36,537 nt of DNA. It comes from Clostridiales bacterium. Its GTDB lineage: Bacteria; Bacillota; Clostridia; Christensenellales; DTU072. The stretch covers positions 1 through 36,537 of the forward strand of contig JAAYOD010000053.1 in assembly GCA_012520515.1 (NCBI GenBank), read 5' to 3'. A program made the translations under genes and the position numbers. The notes beneath the pieces were generated by a model, which worked only from the letters and a program-made list of their open reading frames with translations, was not told the DNA's origin and ran no database searches. This document shows, in pieces, positions 16,487-25,183 of this stretch. Numbering within the stretch: the stretch's first letter is position 1; the number at the start of each line of letters is the position of its first letter.

Positions 16487-17317
16487 TCAAGGCATAGAGT
16501 ATTTTGCAAATCCAAAGTCAAGCAAATTAGCGCATTCTTGCCACATTGCTCCGCGGTTTAGCACCACGCTTACCATAGTGATATCATTTTTAGTCGCGCT
16601 TGCAACTAAGCATCTGCCTGCTTTCTTGGTATAACCTGTTTTTATACCATTACTTCCTTGATAGGAGTTGAGCATCTTATTTTTGTTCTTAAAATATCTA
16701 GTGCTTTCCCCTTTGTTTACCGTAATCATTTTTGTAGAACAGATTTTACGGAATATAGGATTTTGCATAGCCACGCAAGACATATAACATAAGTCGTACG
16801 CGCTTGTATAATGATTATCGTCATGCAAGCCGCTTGGATTAGTAAAGTTTGTATCTTTTAGTCCCATAGCTTGCGCTCTTACATTCATAATTTTAGCAAA
16901 GTTCTCTACATTTTTTGCCACATGAATAGACAGCGCTACGCTAGCGTCATTGCCGCTTCTTAACATAAGACCATATAAAAGTTCTTCTACGGTAAATACT
17001 TCACCTTGTCTTAAATAGATAGAACTACCCTCTATGCCTACCGCTTGTGGCGGGATTTTTACTTTTTCATCCATCTTGCAGTTTTCTATCACAATAAGCG
17101 CTGTCATAATCTTAGTCGTGCTTGCCATAGGTAATCTTAAATGCTCATTGTAGCCTTTTAATACTGTTTTGCTATTTGCTTCCATAACAATATAGCTACT
17201 TCTGTCGGCAGCATATGACGGCTTCTTATTGGGAATCATAATTAAATTTAGAACAACAAGCGCTAATAACGCTAACGCGACAACCAATTTTTTGCCAATT
17301 TTATAAGATTGGACCAT
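16487..17317 (-). CDS. dacB: D-alanyl-D-alanine carboxypeptidase (sporulation DacB type)
   Basis: A low-molecular-weight penicillin-binding protein that trims the terminal D-Ala of peptidoglycan stem peptides outside the membrane. A signal anchor lies at residues 11-28. The active-site motifs are S66-T-T-K69, SGN (LRSGNDAS) and KTG (GIKTGYTKKAG). At 276 residues it has the transpeptidase-fold domain but no PBP5 C-terminal domain. The predicted start overlaps gerW by 46 bases. The neighbours scpA, scpB, gerW and rluB match the Bacillus dacB locus, which supports a role in spore cortex modification. Confidence 0.88.
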   Translation of the reverse strand: MVQSYKIGKKLVVALALLALVVLNLIMIPNKKPSYAADRSSYIVMEANSKTVLKGYNEHLRLPMASTTKIMTALIVIENCKMDEKVKIPPQAVGIEGSSIYLRQGEVFTVEELLYGLMLRSGNDASVALSIHVAKNVENFAKIMNVRAQAMGLKDTNFTNPSGLHDDNHYTSAYDLCYMSCVAMQNPIFRKICSTKMITVNKGESTRYFKNKNKMLNSYQGSNGIKTGYTKKAGRCLVASATKNDITMVSVVLNRGAMWQECANLLDFGFAKYSMP

Positions 17318-17613
17318 TTATCAAACTCTCCTTCTTCTACGGGTATATACCTGACTCTAATATCTTCAATTATTAAAAAACCGATAGGATGCACCGTTGC
17401 GCCGCCCCCAATGCTCCCTAAAGGCAAGCCTTCAATTGTCTTTGCATATTTTGGCTCTAACTCTGCTGTGGCTGTCACAAATCCAACTGTCATTTTGGTA
17501 ATTGGAATGACTGTAGTTTTGTCCGCATAAATAGGTTTGCCGACAATCATATCGGCATCTAACACACTTTTTACCCCTTTAAGCGTTTCTGTCAACACTT
17601 CTTCAATTTTCAT
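17272..17613 (-). CDS. gerW: GerW/YtfJ family sporulation protein
   Basis: Short protein of 113 residues with the family core: an N-terminal helix (EEVLTETLKGVKSVLDADMIVGKPI), then VIPITKMTVGF, the GGG-containing turn (GSIGGGATVHPIGFLII) and the closing VRYIPVE. Bacillus YtfJ/GerW is a forespore protein needed for normal germination; its biochemistry is not established. AAGGAG precedes the ATG by 7 bases. It overlaps the DUF2953-like gene upstream by 11 bases, the same ytfI-ytfJ pairing as in Bacillus. Confidence 0.9.
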   Translation of the reverse strand: MKIEEVLTETLKGVKSVLDADMIVGKPIYADKTTVIPITKMTVGFVTATAELEPKYAKTIEGLPLGSIGGGATVHPIGFLIIEDIRVRYIPVEEGEFDKWSNLIKLAKNWLSR

Positions 17614-18115
17614 AGCTTGCTCCTTTTTTTGTTATTTTTATTATCTTAAAAAAACGGGAAAATATTATGAACAAATTAACTTTTACATGAAGTTTTAATT
17701 GTATTTTTGGCATATTGTCGCTACTTTCTGTGGTTATGAAGTCAAAATCATATAAATTATCGTATATACGCAGCATAGTAACAAACTGCTGAAGCAAAGC
17801 TAGCGCCATATTATAAGCAATATTGCTGTACTTTGAGATATTATGACAGAGTATTTTTAGCTCATATACAGTTAGGATTTTTAATATGTCTGATGTGGGT
17901 AAAGTCTTTAACTTAAATGCGTACTTTGATTTTTTTGCTATTTGCTTTATTTTTGATTCACCTTTGCTAAAAGGGAAAATATCTATTAGCCTATTGATGT
18001 TTAGATTAACAAAATATGGCTCTAATCTATCGCCAAGGTGAATTTTAGCTCTAAAGCTAAAAGGCAAACAAAAAAATGATATTAAGAGCAAGTAAAAAAT
18101 ATAAAAAAACACCAT
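17603..18115 (-). CDS. DUF2953 (YtfI-like) membrane-associated protein
   Basis: A 170-residue protein with one N-terminal membrane segment (about 2-20) and a divergent body rich in hydrophobic and Lys residues (KLHVKVNLFIIFSRFFKIIK near the end). Sequence similarity by eye is weak. The call rests on position directly before gerW and the typical one-helix plus beta-rich layout of DUF2953 proteins such as YtfI. The function of the family is unknown. It is preceded by 77 bases of very AT-rich spacer carrying a palindrome (18142-18165). Confidence 0.65.
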   Translation of the reverse strand: MVFFYIFYLLLISFFCLPFSFRAKIHLGDRLEPYFVNLNINRLIDIFPFSKGESKIKQIAKKSKYAFKLKTLPTSDILKILTVYELKILCHNISKYSNIAYNMALALLQQFVTMLRIYDNLYDFDFITTESSDNMPKIQLKLHVKVNLFIIFSRFFKIIKITKKGASYEN

Positions 18116-18141
18116 AACAAAAAACCTTTGTTATAGTATTT

Positions 18142-18165
18142 GTTGATTGTTAATAATTAATCAAC
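18142..18165. repeat. intergenic inverted repeat between scpB and the DUF2953 gene
   Basis: GTTGATT (18142-18148) and AATCAAC (18159-18165) are exact inverted copies around a 10-base AT-rich centre. No U-tract follows in either direction, so it is not a standard terminator. It could be an operator for the sporulation genes downstream or simply AT-rich chance; I see no second copy in the window. Confidence 0.3.
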
Positions 18166-18192
18166 GATTATTTAATAATTATTTAATAGTTT

Positions 18193-18858
18193 TTATTCTA
18201 CAATGACTATATCTTCATCTTTGAGAAAATCAGGCGTTTCGTCTGTTATTTCTTCAAAATACTCTTCTGTAAGGTTGTATTCTTCGTCATTGCGATATAA
18301 GCTTAAGGTGTTTTCATAATATTTATCTGACTGTTTAACTTCGCTTAGCAGTTTGTCATAGTCGGGCAAGTCTTCTAATGTTTTTAGACCGAATTTTTTA
18401 AGGAATTTTTCCGTGGTTGCAAACAAAGCTGGTCTGCCTGGACTGGTTTTGCGCCGACCAGCAACTTCAATTAGGTTTAACCTAAGAAGTACTCCTATTG
18501 CGTAATCACAGCTAACTCCTCCCCGTATTTCTTCTATTTCTAGTCGGGTTACAGGCTGTCTGTAAGCTATTATAGAAAGTGTTTGAAGCAAAGTCTTGCT
18601 AAGCTCTTTTTCCTTAATTGGCTGTAAAATATTTGCCAATCTTTCTCCATAAGAGGGATTGCTTTGGAATTGGAATTTATCATTATATTCAATAACAACT
18701 ATACCCTTTTCTCCAGAATACTCTTGCTTCAATTCAGCTAAAGCTGTTTTAATTTCTCTTTCGGTGTATTCGTCGCCGAAATGATTTTTAATATCATCAT
18801 AAGCTATGCCCTTTCCAGATGCAAAGAGCAATGACTCAAGCATATTCTTCAATTTCAT
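18193..18858 (-). CDS. scpB: SMC-Scp complex subunit ScpB
   Basis: Dimeric kleisin-interacting subunit (KITE) of the SMC condensin that organises and segregates newly replicated origins. Two winged helices are visible: residues about 1-80 (LESLLFASGKGIAYDDI) and about 85-165 (LQTLSIIAYRQPVTRLEIEEIRG, LIEVAGRRKTSPGRPALFAT). The acidic C-terminal tail (about 170-221) is typical. It overlaps scpA by 23 bases, so the pair is translationally coupled. The smc gene is not in this window. Confidence 0.95.
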   Translation of the reverse strand: MKLKNMLESLLFASGKGIAYDDIKNHFGDEYTEREIKTALAELKQEYSGEKGIVVIEYNDKFQFQSNPSYGERLANILQPIKEKELSKTLLQTLSIIAYRQPVTRLEIEEIRGGVSCDYAIGVLLRLNLIEVAGRRKTSPGRPALFATTEKFLKKFGLKTLEDLPDYDKLLSEVKQSDKYYENTLSLYRNDEEYNLTEEYFEEITDETPDFLKDEDIVIVE

Positions 18859-19645
18859 TTAGTAACTCCTTGCTTAGCTCTAAGTCTTCATATGTGTCGT
18901 TTGGATTATGTTCTAGATAAATATTTTTTGTAAGCTCATCTTGTGTTGCGTTTGCTATTTGCATTTTGATAAGCTCAAGTATTGCTAGAAAGGTGTTTAT
19001 AACTTCTAGTTTAGAATAATTGTCTTGAAACAAGTCAAAAAAAGCCACTTTTTGTTCCGTTCTTATGGTAGATGCTACATTTTTGACTATTTCAGCAACG
19101 CTAATTGATTCTTTTACAATGATTTTTGGCTTATCGTCATGAGATGAAAACTCCACTCTTTCTAGTACTGTTTTGAATGCATCAATTAGCTTATGAAGTT
19201 CAAAATCTTTAATGACAAGTTTGTAATCATCTTCTTCATAAAGCGGGGGCGCATAGAATAAATTTAGCTGTTCTAAAGGTTTTAATTTGTCAGGCATTTG
19301 TAAAAGCATAGCTTTTTCTATGTCGCTGATTAGCTGTTTTTCAGCAAGATAAAGTTCGCTTTCAATATCTTCTTCTTCCAAATAGTCAGGAAGCAGCTTG
19401 CTTGCTTTAATTTCTATCAAAGTTGCAGCCATTGTTATGTACTCTGATACATATTCGTAGTCAAGTTCCTTCATTTTGGATACATAGTTTAGATATTGAC
19501 TTGTAATATCGCTTACAAATATGTCCATTATATCAATTTTTGCTTCTTTGACCATTTGCACAATTAAATCAATTGGGCCTTCAAAGTTTTGATTTTTTAT
19601 ATGGAATTTTACATCTTCTGTTGTGCTGTTTATAAACTTTGCCAT
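18836..19645 (-). CDS. scpA: SMC-Scp complex subunit ScpA (kleisin)
   Basis: Kleisin that bridges the SMC heads. The N-terminal helical domain has the family start FEGPIDLIVQMVKEAKIDIMD and VSDITSQYLNYV. A middle linker follows, and a C-terminal winged helix covers about 205-269 (VAFFDLFQDN, VINTFLAILELIKM). I choose the ATG at 19645, giving 269 residues. The frame remains open for 15 more codons, but those lie inside the M50 protease gene. The chosen ATG shares a base with that gene's stop (TAATG), a normal coupling arrangement. Confidence 0.94.
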   Translation of the reverse strand: MAKFINSTTEDVKFHIKNQNFEGPIDLIVQMVKEAKIDIMDIFVSDITSQYLNYVSKMKELDYEYVSEYITMAATLIEIKASKLLPDYLEEEDIESELYLAEKQLISDIEKAMLLQMPDKLKPLEQLNLFYAPPLYEEDDYKLVIKDFELHKLIDAFKTVLERVEFSSHDDKPKIIVKESISVAEIVKNVASTIRTEQKVAFFDLFQDNYSKLEVINTFLAILELIKMQIANATQDELTKNIYLEHNPNDTYEDLELSKELLNEIEEYA

Positions 19646-20349
19646 TACATTACCAAACCTAACAGTCTGCCAATAAGGTAGTTGCCCCAATAAAAAATAT
19701 CTAAAAATTGTAAGTTTACCATGTTTAGCACGCGGCTAAGCAGTATTAGGCCAATAAGCGCAAAACTGCCGTATCTATACATAAATTGCGAATAAGCATT
19801 ACCCGGTTTTAACAATAAATTAACTACCCTAAATCCATCTAGCGGAAAAATAGGAAGCAAATTAAAAAATGCCAGCATAAAGTTAATTTTAGTAAAAAAA
19901 ACCAAAAAATAATACAATAATTTGCGCAATGCTACCGCTGTAACTGTGGCAGTTGCAGTATACAAAATAAGCGGTTTAAGAATGTAAATTAGTAAAAGAC
20001 CTATTCCGCACAAAATTAAGTTAGTGGCGACGCCAGCGACAGATACTAAAAAAGTGCCTTTACGGTAGTTTTTAAAGTTACTTGGGTTTACTGGTACAGG
20101 TTTTGCCCAGCCAAAACCGACTAAAAGAAGCATAATAACGCCTATTAGGTCAAAATGCGCAAGTGGATTAAAGGTGAGCCTGCCTGCGTTTTTTGCAGTG
20201 GGGTCGCCGCATTTAAGAGCCATATAGCCGTGCGCCATTTCGTGCATAACAATAGCTATCATTGCAGCAAGCAGTAATGCTAGGATATATAATATTAGTT
20301 CGGCAAAGTCTGCACCATTATTTAATATACTGAATAAAAACATATACAC
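19645..20349 (-). CDS. site-2 protease family (M50) membrane metalloprotease
   Basis: A polytopic zinc metalloprotease that cleaves substrates within the membrane. The zinc motif HEMAH (H36, E37, H40) lies in the first core membrane segment and the second metal-site motif NLLPIFPLDGFRV in a later one. Length of 234 residues and absence of a PDZ domain place it with the small YwhC-like group, not RseP. Members next to scpA-scpB are common in Clostridia; their substrate is unknown. There is no ribosome binding site. The start is a GTG at 20349 or, more likely, the ATG at 20343, which coincides with the predicted transcript start. Confidence 0.9.
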   Translation of the reverse strand: MYMFLFSILNNGADFAELILYILALLLAAMIAIVMHEMAHGYMALKCGDPTAKNAGRLTFNPLAHFDLIGVIMLLLVGFGWAKPVPVNPSNFKNYRKGTFLVSVAGVATNLILCGIGLLLIYILKPLILYTATATVTAVALRKLLYYFLVFFTKINFMLAFFNLLPIFPLDGFRVVNLLLKPGNAYSQFMYRYGSFALIGLILLSRVLNMVNLQFLDIFYWGNYLIGRLLGLVM

Positions 20350-20378
20350 ATGATAACAAAAGGCGTCTCAAAAGTCAA
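20350..20378 (-). promoter_or_regulatory. sigma-A promoter of the M50 protease-scpA-scpB unit
   Basis: Reading leftward, TTGACT (20378-20373) and TATCAT (20355-20350) are 17 bases apart. The ATG at 20343 lies 7 bases after the -10 box, the position where transcription should start, which implies a leaderless message. Confidence 0.65.
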
Positions 20379-20401
20379 TCTAAAGCGGCGCAATTATGTA
20401 A

Positions 20402-20429
20402 AGGGGAAAAAGTTTTTACTCTTTCCCCT
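20402..20429 (-). terminator. intrinsic terminator after dacF
   Basis: Reading leftward, AGGGGAAAGAGT (20429-20418) pairs with ACTTTTTCCCCT (20413-20402), twelve pairs with one G-T, around the loop AAAA. TTTA follows. It lies 13 bases past the dacF stop and separates dacF from the M50-scpAB unit. Confidence 0.75.
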
Positions 20430-20442
20430 ATGGCATATATAC

Positions 20443-21624
20443 TCACTTCATAAACCAATTTTTTAGTACTTTATCTATACCGTCTAAATAGCTTCGTTTT
20501 TCAATGTTGTGGCGTGAATATATCAAACCTTTGCAAAGTGCCGTCCCTTCGGAATTTAATACCGATATGGTGCCCAAATCGGTGCTTGCTTGTATGGGCG
20601 CAACTAGATTGTCTTTAATATCCACTTGGATTTTATAGTCTGTATGCGCTCCTTTCTTTGTGAAAAACTTCAAATCTCTGTCACAGTACAGCTCTATTGG
20701 AGTATCTTTTGCTTTTGCAACAGCTAAGTTGCAGTTTAGATTTTCTCCGCTTCTTACAAGTACTTTTGTTTCATAGTTTGCGAAGCAGTATTTGAATATA
20801 TCGGTGACTTCACGGAAACGCGTTTTGCTATCGGGCGCGCCTAAAACCGTGGCTACAATACGCATATCACCTAATTTTGCGCTAGCGGAAAGACAGTGCA
20901 TAGCTTCGTTGGTAAAGCCTGTTTTGCCAGCGTCGCAATACTTAAAGAATCTAACTAGCTTGTTGGTATTTACAAGTTGAGTAATTCTTCCATCTGGATG
21001 TTTATAGTCTTCCATCCAAATTTTTGAAAATTCAAAGTATTGTTTGTGAGTTAGCAACTTTCTTGTCATTATTGACACATCTTTAGCGGTAGAATATTGA
21101 GCTCCTTTAGCGTCTGGTAACCCTGTGGCATTACAAAAGAGCGTATTTTCCATACCAAGTTCTTTAGCATAGCTGTTCATTTTTGCAACAAAAACATCTA
21201 TACTACCTGAAATTGCTTCTCCAAGAGCAACAGCAGCGTCATTGGCGCTACATACAATTACGCCTTTTATAATGTCGGACACTGCATAGCTGTCCCCTGC
21301 TTCTAAAAACATTTGAGAGCCGCCCATGCCGCTGGCTGTGGGACTTATTGTAAGCTGAGTATCGTAACTTAGCTTACCTTCTTCTATGGCGTTGTATGTC
21401 AAAAGCAGTGTCATTATCTTTACCATACTGGCTATTGGATAAGGTTTGTTGCTATCCTTTTCCATAATTAAAGTGTTGGTGTCAAAATCTACTACATAGC
21501 AAGCTCTTGATTTTATGCTAGATACAAAGTCTTGACCGACAGCAAAAGCAGTAGCTGCTGCGGGCATTGCAAAAATTGAGCAAATGACTACAATTAAGGT
21601 TAATATCAATATAAATTTCTTCAT
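20443..21624 (-). CDS. dacF: D-alanyl-D-alanine carboxypeptidase, DacF/PBP5 type
   Basis: Secreted, membrane-anchored carboxypeptidase that removes the terminal D-Ala of peptidoglycan peptides. A signal peptide with a long hydrophobic core spans 1-27 and ends in Ala-rich sequence. Active-site motifs are S66-M-V-K69, SAN (VCSANDAAVALGE) and KTG (CDAGKTGFTNEA). The peptidase domain ends near residue 275, followed by a PBP5-like beta-rich C-terminal domain and a short amphipathic end (VLKNWFMK) for membrane attachment. AGGAGAG precedes the ATG. It is the second such enzyme in the window; DacF acts in the forespore in Bacillus, but a vegetative role is equally possible here. Confidence 0.9.
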   Translation of the reverse strand: MKKFILILTLIVVICSIFAMPAAATAFAVGQDFVSSIKSRACYVVDFDTNTLIMEKDSNKPYPIASMVKIMTLLLTYNAIEEGKLSYDTQLTISPTASGMGGSQMFLEAGDSYAVSDIIKGVIVCSANDAAVALGEAISGSIDVFVAKMNSYAKELGMENTLFCNATGLPDAKGAQYSTAKDVSIMTRKLLTHKQYFEFSKIWMEDYKHPDGRITQLVNTNKLVRFFKYCDAGKTGFTNEAMHCLSASAKLGDMRIVATVLGAPDSKTRFREVTDIFKYCFANYETKVLVRSGENLNCNLAVAKAKDTPIELYCDRDLKFFTKKGAHTDYKIQVDIKDNLVAPIQASTDLGTISVLNSEGTALCKGLIYSRHNIEKRSYLDGIDKVLKNWFMK

Positions 21625-21682
21625 AACTTATCTCTCCTCATTGGTTAGTGTGTAGATTAAATTGCTAATTATGCTAAAAAAT

Positions 21683-22294
21683 TCAATAAATTAAGCTAAG
21701 AATTATAAGGAAAACTCCTGCATAAATAAAAAGAGCTAAGTAAAGACGCAACACTATATCAAAAAACATCTTTCTTGTTGTGGGCCAGTAGCTAGCGTAT
21801 GATACAATAAATTTTGTATTACAGCTAAAGATAAGCGAATACATCGACAAAAAATATTTGATATAAAAAGCTGTGATTATCAATATAATAGGTAACCATA
21901 ATAAAATTAATAATATGTAGGCTACAAATCCTTCAAGCAGGCAACAGGCAAAGACAAAAATAAAGAAGCTTCTATAAAACAATGCCAAGACCAAAAAGTT
22001 TAATAAAAATACATAATAATTAAAACTCAAAAGAAAGCAAGCTAAAAATATTATGGTGGGAATTCCTAGCAGTTTTAGATAAAAGATAAAAACATTAAAT
22101 GAGCCGTCCATAAGCGCCGATATAAGTACATTTTTTTGGTGTCGCTCTAGCGCTGTTTCCACTTTGGCAATTGCTGCTATAATTCCAATGATAAAGCATA
22201 TAAGCACAGCGATAAAAACAAACTGGTACTGCTTATATGCTTTTTTTAGGTCAATTATCTTAGCACGAAAATAGCAACTAATTTTTGTAAGCAC
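21683..22294 (-). CDS. unknown polytopic membrane protein, possibly SpoIIM-related
   Basis: 203 residues with about five membrane segments (starting near 27, 72, 95, 120 and 185) and few charged residues; the N-terminus is a short basic stretch (FRAKIIDLKKAYKQYQ). I recognise no catalytic motif. SpoIIM, a sporulation membrane protein of similar size found near dacF in Firmicutes, is a possibility from position and topology only. The start is a GTG without a clear ribosome binding site. It lies 35 bases after spoIVB and 58 before dacF, so co-expression with sporulation genes is likely. Confidence 0.55.
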   Translation of the reverse strand: MLTKISCYFRAKIIDLKKAYKQYQFVFIAVLICFIIGIIAAIAKVETALERHQKNVLISALMDGSFNVFIFYLKLLGIPTIIFLACFLLSFNYYVFLLNFLVLALFYRSFFIFVFACCLLEGFVAYILLILLWLPIILIITAFYIKYFLSMYSLIFSCNTKFIVSYASYWPTTRKMFFDIVLRLYLALFIYAGVFLIILSLIY

Positions 22295-22329
22295 ATTAAA
22301 ATATATGGCTTATTTTGTCGTAATATACC

Positions 22330-23352
22330 TTAACTTCCTGTCATCCATTCTATATATACTCCATATCCCATAGTGGGGTCGCTTATAAATACATGGGTAA
22401 CTGCCCCTACCAAACATCCATTTTGCAGTATAGGAGAACCGCTCATACCTTGCAATATGCCGCCTGTTTGTTGCAATAATCTCTTATCAGTAACTCTTAT
22501 TACTAATCCCTTGTCTGCAATAGAGTCTTGTTTTTGCGCCTTTACTATTTCAATATCATAAAATTGTGGCTTGCCTTGGTCAATAGTAGTGTATATTTGA
22601 GCTTTACCTGCCTTTACTTGATTGCGCCCTGCTATCTTACAGTGCGGTCTGCCTGTCTTTTCATTGGCATTAATTTTACCAAATAAACCCGCAAGAGAGT
22701 TTTTGCTTATGCTACCTAAACATTGCTGGTCATATACAATTCTACCTTTTAATTCCCCTGCTTTGCCTTGCTCTCCTTTTACAAAACCTTCTATATGACA
22801 ATTAAATATTTTGCCTGTTTGGTATATCTCTGAATAGTTAAACTCATCAGTAATTCTATGCCCTAATGCGCCATAGCAATTGTCTTCAGTTATATATGTC
22901 AAAGTACCTATGCCTGATAAGTCCCCTTTGACTTGCAGACCTATTTTCTTGGCATTTTGAGAAAGGTCATATACAGGATTGATGTTTACTGTAAACATAT
23001 GCCCGTTACGCTTTACTTCTAATACTACTTCATTGGTGGAATTTGCTATTATATTATTTAGTTGAAATATGTCATATGCTTTTTGCCCATTTGCGCTAAT
23101 TACAATATCGCCTCGCTGAAGTCCTGCTCTTAAAGCAGGAGAATATGCTCCGTTTTCCGTTATTACACTTACAAATTGCGTAATCACCAAAGCATCGCCT
23201 TTTGCAACAATGACTATCGGTGTACCGCCTAAATATATCCCATGCTCCAAACCAAAAGCTTGATAATCAGAGCTTACAAATATAAATCCAATTGCAATGC
23301 TTAAAATGCTTATTAAAATCAATATCCCGCTAAATTTTAAAATCTTTTTCAT
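22330..23352 (-). CDS. spoIVB: SpoIVB peptidase (S55)
   Basis: Serine protease made in the forespore that triggers pro-sigma-K processing in the mother cell. An N-terminal membrane anchor lies at 5-27 and a PDZ domain at about 50-130 (ALRAGLQRGDIVISANGQ). The S55 domain carries H165 (GALGHRITD), D289 (RVTDKRLL) and the nucleophile S304 (GMSGSPILQNG), with the same 15-residue Asp-Ser spacing as I recall in Bacillus. At 340 residues it is shorter than the Bacillus protein (about 425), mostly at the N-terminal side. GGGAGAA precedes the ATG. The 130-base gap to recN should hold a sporulation promoter, but I cannot name its boxes. Confidence 0.93.
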   Translation of the reverse strand: MKKILKFSGILILISILSIAIGFIFVSSDYQAFGLEHGIYLGGTPIVIVAKGDALVITQFVSVITENGAYSPALRAGLQRGDIVISANGQKAYDIFQLNNIIANSTNEVVLEVKRNGHMFTVNINPVYDLSQNAKKIGLQVKGDLSGIGTLTYITEDNCYGALGHRITDEFNYSEIYQTGKIFNCHIEGFVKGEQGKAGELKGRIVYDQQCLGSISKNSLAGLFGKINANEKTGRPHCKIAGRNQVKAGKAQIYTTIDQGKPQFYDIEIVKAQKQDSIADKGLVIRVTDKRLLQQTGGILQGMSGSPILQNGCLVGAVTHVFISDPTMGYGVYIEWMTGS

Positions 23353-23482
23353 AAAGTTTTCTCCCGTAAATCAATGTTAGTTTGGTTACGAGTGCTTTGA
23401 AATATTATTCATTAAACCTTGATAAAATTGGGATATAATTACAAAATAATTTGATTTTTGGAATAATAGTATAAAAAATTAT

Positions 23483-25183
23483 CTAGGGTTTAGAAGTTTT
23501 GTAAGCTATCGCCCACTGTTTTAACTCTTTGGCGCTGGATAATCCCACTTTGCTATTTTCAACAGATCCTGCCAGTCTCATAAGCTCTTGGTATACGCTT
23601 TCGCCTGTTAGTTCTTTGACATATGTAAGAGTTTTGCCATCTCTTACTTTCTTTTCTATAAGATAATTTACATCGGCCATAGAAGCTAGTTGGGGCAAAT
23701 GCGTTATGGCAATAACTTGGCGTTTTTGCGCAATATCGTTTAGTTTCATAGCCACTACTTTAGCAATTGCTCCTGAAATGCCTGTATCAATTTCATCAAA
23801 AATAAGGGTGTCTATTTCGTCTATCTCTGCAATGACATTTTTAAGCGCCAGCATAAACCTACTCATTTCTCCACCGCTTGCAATTTTAGCTAGCGGTTTT
23901 AACGGTTCGCCTAGATTTGGCGACAACATAAACTCTACATAATCTGCGCCATATTCGTTAATATTGGCTAAAACATCGTCATAAAGCTCTACTTTTACTT
24001 GGAAAACAGAGTTTTTCATACCAAGCTCTTGCAGGTTGTCACATATGGCTTTGCTAAATGTTTTAGCTGATTTTACCCTTTCATTATGTATTTTGGTAGC
24101 AAGGTTTATTATCTTTTCAGATAATTCTTTCTTTGCTATATTTAATTTAGCTATGGTGCTTTCCGCCACTAATAGTTCATCTAATTCTTCTTTTGCATTT
24201 GCTAAAAATTTATTAATTTCTTGCAAATCCTTGCCATATTTTCTCTTCAAGGACTTTATATCGTTAATTCTTTGCTCAATGAAAGCAATATCAATGTTTT
24301 CGCTTTCGGCAAAGTCTAACTTATTCCTTATACTATCGGCTATATCGTCAAGTTCTATAATAGCGCTGTCTAGTCTATCCAAAATAAGCTCAATTTCATT
24401 ATCAAATTTAGCAATTTCGCGTAAATCTTTATAAGCAAGCTTAATACTTTGCACTCCGCCTAGATTTTCATAGCCGCTTATGTTTTGCATTGCGCTATTT
24501 AAGTTTGTAAAAATGCTTTGAGCGTTATAGTACTTATTCCGTGTATTGTTTAGCTCTTCTTCTTCCTTATCTTGTAAATTTACTCTCTCTATTTCCTCTA
24601 TCTGATAGCTTAAAAGGTCAATTTTTCGCTCGCGTTCTGCTTGTGTCATAAAATGGTCAAGTTTTGACAAAACATTCTTATATTGAGCAAGCAAATGAGA
24701 TAATTGTTCTTTATATTGCGTTAAATTGGAATTATAATTATCTAAAAGCTTGATATGGTTATGCACTTTTAGCAATGACTGATGCTCATTTTGGGAGTGA
24801 ATGTCCACAAGCAGAGAAACAATATTTCTAAGTGTGCTAAGGTTGACGATATTGCCGTTTACTCTGCATTCGCTTTTATCTTGAGTCATAACACGGTTAA
24901 TGATAAGCATATCATCTTGGTAATCAATTCCATAGCCATCTAAAACCGCTGTAAGCTCTTTTTTATCCATTATATTGTCAAAAACAACTTCCACTCTTGC
25001 GGTGGTTTCGCCATGTCTTATTAAACTTCTGTCCGCTCTGTCCCCTAGCACAAAGTTAATAGAGTCTATTATTATGGATTTGCCTGCTCCTGTTTCGCCG
25101 CTAAGCACATTAAGCCCATTTTTTAGCTCTAGAGAAAGTTCTTTTATCAAGGCAATGTTTTTGATATTAATATAACTTATCAA
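23483..25183 (-). CDS. recN: DNA repair protein RecN
   Basis: SMC-like ATPase acting early in double-strand break repair. Walker A GETGAGKSI lies near residue 30, after the typical start ISYINIKNIALIKELSLEL. Two long coiled-coil stretches surround a central section (about 150-380). The ABC signature is LAKIASGGEMSRFMLALK and Walker B is TLIFDEIDTGISG, with the switch histidine in AITHLPQLA. 566 residues is the standard length. Its start overlaps the argR stop by 4 bases. The argR-recN pair is a widespread Firmicute arrangement. Confidence 0.97.
   Translation of the reverse strand: MISYINIKNIALIKELSLELKNGLNVLSGETGAGKSIIIDSINFVLGDRADRSLIRHGETTARVEVVFDNIMDKKELTAVLDGYGIDYQDDMLIINRVMTQDKSECRVNGNIVNLSTLRNIVSLLVDIHSQNEHQSLLKVHNHIKLLDNYNSNLTQYKEQLSHLLAQYKNVLSKLDHFMTQAERERKIDLLSYQIEEIERVNLQDKEEEELNNTRNKYYNAQSIFTNLNSAMQNISGYENLGGVQSIKLAYKDLREIAKFDNEIELILDRLDSAIIELDDIADSIRNKLDFAESENIDIAFIEQRINDIKSLKRKYGKDLQEINKFLANAKEELDELLVAESTIAKLNIAKKELSEKIINLATKIHNERVKSAKTFSKAICDNLQELGMKNSVFQVKVELYDDVLANINEYGADYVEFMLSPNLGEPLKPLAKIASGGEMSRFMLALKNVIAEIDEIDTLIFDEIDTGISGAIAKVVAMKLNDIAQKRQVIAITHLPQLASMADVNYLIEKKVRDGKTLTYVKELTGESVYQELMRLAGSVENSKVGLSSAKELKQWAIAYKTSKP

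Noticed and set aside
19646..19690. 15-codon upstream extension of scpA
   Set aside because: It lies inside the M50 protease gene, and the later ATG with a TAATG overlap gives the conserved ScpA start.
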